IMG/VR virus record: IMGVR_UViG_3300025133_009669
Coordinates: 1-64,000 of that record
Direction: 5' to 3' (one strand)
Origin: a virus
DNA length: 64,000 bases
Shown here in pieces: positions 34,495-40,354 of the stretch; the stretch's first letter is position 1; each line of letters begins with the position of its first letter. The notes below the pieces were generated by a model. That model saw only the letters and a program-made list of their open reading frames with translations, made no database searches and was not told the DNA's origin. Both the position numbers and the translations under genes were made by a program.

Positions 34495-37082
34495 ACAAGG
34501 TATTGAGCGAAAGAGTTAAGATTCTAGAAAAAGAAGGCCGAGAGCTTGGCCTAGATTTTTATCCAATTATTTATGAGGTGGTGCCGCAGGAGACTATGCT
34601 TGAAATAATGAGCTATGGTCTGCCAACTAGGGCTAGGCATTGGTCCTATGGGCAGTCTTATGAATACCAGAAGATGCAGGGGGAAATGGGGTTCTCCAAG
34701 GTTTATGAGGTCATTCTTAATAACGACCCCTCTTATGCCTTCCTCTTAGACACCAATTCTGATGTAATAAACACTCTTGTGATAGCACACGTACTCGGCC
34801 ACTCACATTTTTTTAAAAATAACTATTTATTCAAGCAAACCGATAATAAAATGGTTTATCACGCTGCCGAGCGGGCGCAAAGGATAGAGGGATACATAGA
34901 AAGATTCGGAATTGATGCGGTCGAGAGAACTATGGATATAGGATTTGCCCTTGATAGGCATATTGACTGGCATAAGGGCGTTCACAGAAAGCTCTATGAG
35001 AAAGAATCGAAGTTCTATAAAGATAGGGAGGTTGATGAGTTTTCAGACTTATTAGATGAAAAAGGTTTTTCGAAAGTGGAGGTAAAACCTGAGAACAAAT
35101 TCCCTCCAGCTCCCGAGTTCGATATATTATGGTTTTTGATTAATTACTCTAAGAGCCTTGAACCGTGGCAGGTCGATGTGCTTGATATCATTAGGAAAGA
35201 GTCATACTATTTTTATCCTCAGTATCTCACAAAGACAATGAATGAAGGACTTGCCTGTGTTACGGGAGATTCCCTAGTATTTACTGAGCAAGGAATTCTT
35301 CCAATGGAAGATCTTGTCAAGGGTGATGCAAAGTTTGTAAATGATAATGAGACTAATAGACTTATTCTTGCCAGAAGTGCTATGGGGGAAAAGCGTTGCA
35401 TAAAGATAACTACAAAGCGTGGTTACGAAATATGTGGTGCAGATAATCATAAAATCCTTTCCAATGGAGAGTGGGTAGAGCTTCAGGACTTGTCGCTAGG
35501 AGATCGTGCAGATCTTGCTGTTGGAGCCCAAATTTGGTCAGAAGAGTATAGAGAAATTATTTATAATAAGAAAAGAAGAGAAAAGACGATAGCTGACGTC
35601 GCGGCTCTTGCCGGAGTATCGTCTGGAACTATTTGCCGAAGACTAAGGGGAAAGAATGTTTTGAATTCAGATCATATAGATTCTTTTATTAAAATTTATA
35701 AGGAAGAAAAGGCAGATCCAGACTTCAGAAGTAATTTAGGAAATATGGGAGAGTTTTCTATTCCAAAAATTGTGGACGAAAAACTAGGCCGCTTCTTAGG
35801 ACTTCTGGTTGGAGATGGCCATATATCTAGGGCGAACAGAAGCTTTGGTCTGACCTCAGGCGATAAAGTCCAAGCTGAAGAGTTTAGAGATTTAGCAAAA
35901 AGCCTGTTCGGCGTAAAGACAAAGATCAAAAAAGATGAGGGAAGATATAGGGCGAACTGCTACTCTGAAGGCGTTTCTAATTTTCTAGAAAATTACATAG
36001 GATGCACGACAGGCGTGTCTGCTAGAAGAAAGAATGTTCCGAAATCTATAATGGAATCTCCAAAGAGCGTAATGTCCGCCTTTATCAGTGGCTTATTCGA
36101 CGCAGACGGATGTGCTCATAAAGGTGGAATAACATTTGTTTCATCCAGCAAATCTATGGTGAAGAATCTTCAAATAATCTTAACTAATTATAATATCATA
36201 TCGAGTAGGAATCTAAGAAAGGACGAGACATATGCTTTGACTATAGGTGGGATTTCAGCAAAAAGATTTTATGACCAGATTGGGTTTGGCCTAACACGAA
36301 AGCAGGAGGTCCTTAAGACCTATATTTTTGATAGAAAGTGGTTTTGCAAAGAGAATTCCTTTGACTCCATATCTAAAATAGAAGAGCTTAAAGAAGTGGT
36401 TTATGATATCTCTGTAGAGAAGACTCATAGGTATTCTTCAAATGGCTTTATAAATCATAACTCACTCACACATGCCGAATTGATGTTTTCAACAGACTGC
36501 ATAAATCATTCTGAGCATCTAAACTTTTGCAAAGTTCACGAAAAAGTTGTTCAGCCTGGAGGGAACAAGCTTAATATCAATCCTTATTTCCTTGGGTTTT
36601 CAATATTTGGAGACATTATAAAGAGGTGGGATGCAAAGAAGGAGGCTGGCGAGTCCGAAATAGGAGGCTGGGAAAAAGTTTTTCAGGTGGTCCAAGATGA
36701 AGACGACATTTCCTTCATCAGAAATTATCTGACAAAAGAGTTGGCGGAAGAGCTAAAATTGTTTACATATGTAGGGATGAAGATGGCCTCGGGTGACGAG
36801 GCGATTCACATCGTCGGAACAGAGCTGGATATAATAAAGGAATCTTTGGTTAAAGACCTTTATCATTATCGGGCCCCCCTAATCTGCATTACGTCTATAG
36901 AAGATGGCGTCTTGCAGTTGCAACATAAGAGCGGAGATATTGGAACTTTAGATTACAAGCACTTGGAAGCTACGCTAGAGTACATCTACGAGGCTTGGGG
37001 CGCTCCGGTAAATATTGAGACGGTAGATTCGAGAGGAAACCCAACCCACTTCACCTATGACGAATTAGGTTTTGGTGGATAA
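34491..37082 (+). CDS. SpoVR family protein (YcgB-like) with intein
   Basis: An 863-residue precursor; removing the intein leaves 461 residues (YcgB about 510). The host part reads like SpoVR: LDFYPIIYEVVPQETM, LPTRARHWSYGQSYEYQKMQ, DTNSDVINTLVIAHVLGHSHFF, then FYPQYLTKTMNEGLA before the intein and SLTHAELMF after it; NPYFLGFSIFGDI and VKDLYHYRAPLICI near the end. ATG 34491 is five bases after AGGAG, better than the in-frame ATG at 34473. SpoVR works with PrkA and DUF444 in stress and sporulation contexts; its molecular action is still unclear. The intein lies after a conserved NEG-A segment. Confidence 0.92.
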   Translation: MNKVLSERVKILEKEGRELGLDFYPIIYEVVPQETMLEIMSYGLPTRARHWSYGQSYEYQKMQGEMGFSKVYEVILNNDPSYAFLLDTNSDVINTLVIAHVLGHSHFFKNNYLFKQTDNKMVYHAAERAQRIEGYIERFGIDAVERTMDIGFALDRHIDWHKGVHRKLYEKESKFYKDREVDEFSDLLDEKGFSKVEVKPENKFPPAPEFDILWFLINYSKSLEPWQVDVLDIIRKESYYFYPQYLTKTMNEGLACVTGDSLVFTEQGILPMEDLVKGDAKFVNDNETNRLILARSAMGEKRCIKITTKRGYEICGADNHKILSNGEWVELQDLSLGDRADLAVGAQIWSEEYREIIYNKKRREKTIADVAALAGVSSGTICRRLRGKNVLNSDHIDSFIKIYKEEKADPDFRSNLGNMGEFSIPKIVDEKLGRFLGLLVGDGHISRANRSFGLTSGDKVQAEEFRDLAKSLFGVKTKIKKDEGRYRANCYSEGVSNFLENYIGCTTGVSARRKNVPKSIMESPKSVMSAFISGLFDADGCAHKGGITFVSSSKSMVKNLQIILTNYNIISSRNLRKDETYALTIGGISAKRFYDQIGFGLTRKQEVLKTYIFDRKWFCKENSFDSISKIEELKEVVYDISVEKTHRYSSNGFINHNSLTHAELMFSTDCINHSEHLNFCKVHEKVVQPGGNKLNINPYFLGFSIFGDIIKRWDAKKEAGESEIGGWEKVFQVVQDEDDISFIRNYLTKELAEELKLFTYVGMKMASGDEAIHIVGTELDIIKESLVKDLYHYRAPLICITSIEDGVLQLQHKSGDIGTLDYKHLEATLEYIYEAWGAPVNIETVDSRGNPTHFTYDELGFGG
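35256..36461 (+). mobile_element. Intein in SpoVR with apparently intact LAGLIDADG endonuclease and helix-turn-helix
   Basis: A 402-residue intein from Cys256 to Asn657 of the precursor (ATG 34491 numbering), followed by Ser658. Blocks: CVTGDSLVFTEQG (A), TTKRGYEICGADNHKIL (B) and NGFINHN-S (end). Inside it are an HTH (IADVAALAGVSSGTICRRL) and two dodecapeptides with their acids preserved, FLGLLVGDGHI and ISGLFDADGCA. The element could therefore still be mobile and specific for intein-free spoVR. Confidence 0.92.
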
Positions 37083-37103
37083 TGAAGTAGACAGGAAGGA
37101 ATA

Positions 37104-37664
37104 ATGACGATAGACGAGCAAACCTCCATGCCACCTGAGCCGCAAAGAAAGTTTTCTTCTGCTGATTTCTCTTTCCAGTTTAATGCTGCGAAGGAATATC
37201 TGAAGGCCGAAAAGAAAATCTTTAAAGTATTATGCGATATCTCCAAGGAGAATAGGGCCAAGCCAAAGAGCTTGGGCATCCTTGTCGTTCTTGGAGTGTT
37301 TGATAGTGCAAATGAACATATAATTCCCGGCATGAGGCAGATAGGAATTAATCCTATTCAGAAATATATCAATATATGCGATGATTCCTTTAAAAAGGAT
37401 ATCGCTACAATATTTCGAGAAGGAGCAGACGGCGCTATTATTATCAATAGAGATGGGCAAGTTATCGGAACCAAAGTCTATCTGGTTGTAGATGATTCTT
37501 CTCTGGAGGTTCCGGATGGCTGCGGAACTAGGCACATTAGTGCTGCGTCATTCTCCACTAGGGAGGACGTGCTTGCCGCCTTTACGCTTTCCGAGGAGAG
37601 TTCAATCGTAAGAAATTGGAAGAAGGGTTCGTTCGTAGAGCAGTATAACCCTGCCGATGAATAA
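37104..37664 (+). CDS. Diadenylate-cyclase (DisA_N/DAC)-like protein
   Basis: A 186-residue protein. From about 100 to 180 it matches the DAC domain of DisA/CdaA: D109-G110-A111 in EGADGAIIIN (DGA motif, metal binding), G141-T-R143-H144-I145 in GCGTRHISAASFS (the GTRHR motif, with the last Arg replaced by Ile), and LSEESSIVR (163 on, like VSEETG). DAC enzymes join two ATP into c-di-AMP. The changed RHR motif could reduce or alter activity, or leave a nucleotide-binding protein. It follows spoVR by 21 bases (ribosome site AGGAAGGAATA) and ends the PrkA-SpoVR operon before a terminator. No membrane helices are seen, so it is soluble. Confidence 0.75.
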   Translation: MTIDEQTSMPPEPQRKFSSADFSFQFNAAKEYLKAEKKIFKVLCDISKENRAKPKSLGILVVLGVFDSANEHIIPGMRQIGINPIQKYINICDDSFKKDIATIFREGADGAIIINRDGQVIGTKVYLVVDDSSLEVPDGCGTRHISAASFSTREDVLAAFTLSEESSIVRNWKKGSFVEQYNPADE

Positions 37665-37851
37665 TAAAAAAAATTTACATTAATAATCAAAGAAAAATTT
37701 AAGGAAAGAATATTTTATTTATATTTTGAAGCAGAAATCTTCTATTTAAAATGCTTTTGTATATATTTGGCCAAGTCCATTTCTGCATATAAAAATGATA
37801 TCAAATACTCTTAATAACAAAATTTTTTACAAATTTAAATAATAGACGAAT
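37665..37851. other. AT-rich intergenic region
   Basis: About 190 AT-rich bases between the DAC-like gene and a terminator, with runs of A and T. I see no open reading frame, tRNA or convincing sigma-70 promoter. A TTGAAG at 37726 has a poor -10 partner. It may hold untranslated 3' sequence of the upstream operon. Confidence 0.6.
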
Positions 37852-37880
37852 AGCCACCATAGTCGGTGGCTTATTTTTTA
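37852..37880 (+). terminator. Intrinsic terminator after the DAC-like gene
   Basis: AGCCACC (37852-37858) and GGTGGCT (37865-37871) form a GC-rich 7-pair stem with a 6-base loop, followed by TATTTTTTA. This is the clearest rho-independent terminator of the window. It separates the PrkA-SpoVR operon from the ribonucleotide reductase genes; 72 bases (37881-37952) remain before the reductase start and should contain its promoter. Confidence 0.85.
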
Positions 37881-37952
37881 TGCAATTAAAGAATCGTTAG
37901 GGCGGGCCACCTTTAACAATTATGGGCTAATGGCCTGCAAGTGGAGAGAAAA

Positions 37953-39566
37953 ATGGAATTGGCGTCAAAAATTTTATCTGATATAACCGTGCATATGAAA
38001 TACGCACGATATCTCGATTCTGAGAACAGGAGAGAGAACTGGGAAGAGCTTATTGCAAGAAGCGAGAATATGCATATTAAGAAGTTCCCCCATTTAAAGG
38101 ATGAAATTAAAAAGGCGTATAAATTCGTATATGATAAGAAAGTTCTTCCGTCGATGCGCGTCCTCCAGTTTGGAGGTAAGCCAATTGAGATTGCGCCAAA
38201 TAGAGCCTATAATTGCGGGTATTTGCCGATTGACGACATTCGGGCTTTCAGCGAAACAATGTTCCTTCTTCTTGGTGGAACAGGAATTGGATACTCTGTT
38301 CAAAAGCACCACGTTGAGCAGCTTCCTGAAATCAGGAAGCCTAATCCGAAAAGAACAAGGCGTTTTTTAATCGCAGACTCTATTGAGGGTTGGGCGGATG
38401 CCGTTAAGGCTTTAGTGAACTCTTATTTCAGAGAGACATCTAAGCTTCGATTTGATTTCTCCGATATTCGTCCTAAGGGCGCAAATCTGGTCACGTCTGG
38501 AGGCAAAGCTCCGGGCCCTCAGCCGCTAAAGGAGTGCTTAGTGAGGCTAGAGGGCATCCTCGATTCAAAAGAGACTGGAGACAGGCTCAGCCCCATAGAA
38601 GTCCATGATATGATGTGTTATATTGCGGATGCTGTTTTGGCTGGAGGCATTAGAAGGGCGGCATTGATTGCTCTGTTTTCTGCGGATGATGAAGAAATGA
38701 TATCTTCAAAGTCAGGAAACTGGTCTGAGGCAAATCCTCAGCGGGGAAGAGCAAACAACTCCGTTGTCTTAATGAGGCATAGAATTAAGAAGGAATACTT
38801 CATGTCTCTCTGGGAGAAGATTAAGGCCTCTGGGGCGGGAGAGCCTGGTTTCTACTTTACAAATGACAAGGACTGGGGTTGTAATCCATGTTGCGAAATT
38901 GGCTTAAAGCCTTTTCAGTTTTGCAATCTTGTTGAAATAAACGCCTCTGATCTAGTCGACCAAGAGGACTTTAACTCTAGAGCCAAAGCTGCGTCATTCA
39001 TCGGAACCCTCCAAGCCAGCTATACAGACTTTCATTATTTGAGGCCAATATGGCAAAGAACAACCGAAAAGGATGCTCTCTTAGGAGTTAGTCTGACGGG
39101 CATTGCAAGCGGAAGAGTATTGGAGTTAGATGCGACATATGCCGCAGGAGTAGTTGGCGAAGAAAACATTCGAGTGGCTAACCTGCTAGGCATAAACCCC
39201 GCAGCAAGAACAACCTGTATCAAGCCTGCTGGCTGTCAAGTTCCATCCTCTGTGATTAGAACTTCAGAGGGAGATATGAGTCTGCATGATATCTTCGCAA
39301 AGAACGGAATTGATTTAAGTGACCATCTAGATGAATATAGAGAGTGGTATGACGTTACTTCTGACATAAAAGTTCCGAATCAAAATGGTGAAATGAATTC
39401 CATAACAAGGTTGTTCGTAAATGGATTCGAAGAGTCTATCCGATTTACAATGGAGGATGGCTCCACTATAGAGTGTACGCCACATCACAAATTCATGATG
39501 GCCGATGGAGAATGGAAGCAGGCAATCGATATTACAGAGGAAGACGACTGGATGCATGTAGGGTAA
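37953..39566 (+). CDS. nrdJ: Class II ribonucleotide reductase, N-terminal part, fused to N-half of split intein
   Basis: A 537-residue protein: reductase residues 1-427 then 110 residues of intein. Reductase features: NRAYNCGYLPI (first redox Cys), a LLLGGTGIGYSVQ segment, NPCCEIGLKPFQFCNLVEIN with the finger-loop Cys and second redox Cys, and TTCIKPAG at the break. The pattern is that of adenosylcobalamin-dependent NrdJ, making deoxyribonucleotides without oxygen. GTG 37941 is in frame but ATG 37953 lies six bases after GGAG. The C-terminal part is encoded separately from 39647. The joined enzyme would have about 620 residues, short of the 739 of the Lactobacillus enzyme. Confidence 0.9.
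   Translation: MELASKILSDITVHMKYARYLDSENRRENWEELIARSENMHIKKFPHLKDEIKKAYKFVYDKKVLPSMRVLQFGGKPIEIAPNRAYNCGYLPIDDIRAFSETMFLLLGGTGIGYSVQKHHVEQLPEIRKPNPKRTRRFLIADSIEGWADAVKALVNSYFRETSKLRFDFSDIRPKGANLVTSGGKAPGPQPLKECLVRLEGILDSKETGDRLSPIEVHDMMCYIADAVLAGGIRRAALIALFSADDEEMISSKSGNWSEANPQRGRANNSVVLMRHRIKKEYFMSLWEKIKASGAGEPGFYFTNDKDWGCNPCCEIGLKPFQFCNLVEINASDLVDQEDFNSRAKAASFIGTLQASYTDFHYLRPIWQRTTEKDALLGVSLTGIASGRVLELDATYAAGVVGEENIRVANLLGINPAARTTCIKPAGCQVPSSVIRTSEGDMSLHDIFAKNGIDLSDHLDEYREWYDVTSDIKVPNQNGEMNSITRLFVNGFEESIRFTMEDGSTIECTPHHKFMMADGEWKQAIDITEEDDWMHVG
39234..39563 (+). mobile_element. Split intein, N-terminal half (IntN) in nrdJ
   Basis: A 110-residue segment starting at Cys (codon 39234) and ending at the TAA. 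Block A is CQVPSSVIRTSEGDMSLH, block B is IECTPHHKFM (T-x-H-H). The end, TEEDDWMHVG, stops where the homing domain would begin in a contiguous intein. The insertion point lies between KPAG and TTSLTLG, a conserved active-site region of ribonucleotide reductases. Confidence 0.92.
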
Positions 39567-39650
39567 TTTGCCATTATAAACATTTGGGATAGCGACTGGC
39601 AAACAAATAGGGATAATGTAAAGCAGATGCTTAAGGACATAATAAAATGA
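39567..39650 (+). pseudogene. C-terminal remnant of a homing endonuclease between the nrdJ halves
   Basis: Directly after the IntN stop and in the same frame, 27 codons run to a TGA at 39648. The peptide includes INIWDSDWQTNRDNVKQ, which matches the usual C-terminal end of Vsr/EDxHD-type phage homing endonucleases (NIWESDW). The TGA overlaps the IntC start (ATGA), and AAGGA at 39633-39637 is the only ribosome binding site for IntC. I infer that a complete endonuclease gene stood here, as described for fractured genes, and was deleted except for the tail needed to start IntC. Short length limits certainty. Confidence 0.65.
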
Positions 39651-39748
39651 AAATAGTAAAAAAAGAAGTAACACAATCATTTACAGTAGATATAGAAGTT
39701 GAGAATACGCCTGTTTACCAGATGGCAAACGGATGCGTTTCTCACAAT
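39647..39748 (+). mobile_element. Split intein, C-terminal half (IntC)
   Basis: 34 residues: a hydrophobic start (MKIVKKEVTQSFTVDIEVEN), block F-like VYQMANGCV and the splice end SHN, with Thr as the +1 residue (codon 39749). The +1 Thr allows splicing. The size matches IntC pieces of known naturally split inteins. Confidence 0.9.
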
Positions 39749-40330
39749 ACTACTTCACTTACACTGGGCACTTCCTCTGGAATTCATGCATGGCATAATG
39801 ATTTTTACATAAGAAGGCTTCGCGTTGGAAAGAACGAGTCTATCTATTCTTATCTTGAGAATAATCATCCAGAGCTTATCGAAGATGAATTCTTTAGACC
39901 GCATGATACTGCCGTGATTTCAGTGCCTCAGAAGGCACCCGCAGGAGCTATTACGCGAAGTGAAACGGCGACTGATCTGCTTGAAAGAGTGAAAAGAATG
40001 ACAGTTGACTGGGTTAATCCCGGCTATCGAAAGGGTCAAAACACGCATAATGTTTCTGCCACAATTACTGTGAAAAATGATGAATGGGATACCGTTGCAG
40101 ATTGGATGTGGGAAAATAGGGACGTGTATAATGGCCTATCTATTCTTCCGCATTCAGAGCATACGTATGTTCAGCCCCCATTCGAAGATTGTACGGAAGA
40201 AGTCTACAATGAGATGATGCACTCTCTAAAAGAAGTGAGAATAGAGAGCGTTTTGGAAGAGACAGATAATACAGATCTTTCGGGAGAGCTGGCCTGCTCA
40301 GGGGGATCGTGTTCGATCTCTTACTTATAG
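39647..40330 (+). CDS. nrdJ: C-half of split intein fused to C-terminal part of class II ribonucleotide reductase
   Basis: A 227-residue protein: IntC (1-34) then the reductase C-terminal part (35-227). The intein ends NGCVSHN before Thr-Thr-Ser-Leu. The reductase part begins TTSLTLGTSSGIHAWH, continues FRPHDTAVISVPQKAPAGA and ends ACSGGSCSISYL, whose C217 and C222 would shuttle reducing equivalents from thioredoxin. Trans-splicing with the 37953 product gives the working enzyme. AAGGA nine bases upstream supports ATG 39647. Confidence 0.92.
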   Translation: MKIVKKEVTQSFTVDIEVENTPVYQMANGCVSHNTTSLTLGTSSGIHAWHNDFYIRRLRVGKNESIYSYLENNHPELIEDEFFRPHDTAVISVPQKAPAGAITRSETATDLLERVKRMTVDWVNPGYRKGQNTHNVSATITVKNDEWDTVADWMWENRDVYNGLSILPHSEHTYVQPPFEDCTEEVYNEMMHSLKEVRIESVLEETDNTDLSGELACSGGSCSISYL

Positions 40331-40354
40331 GGCATAAACCGTAGGGAGCTTGTT

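Noticed and set aside
37665-37851. tRNA or small RNA gene in the longest intergenic gap
   Set aside because: No cloverleaf, T-loop or conserved RNA motif could be found by eye; the region is simply AT-rich.
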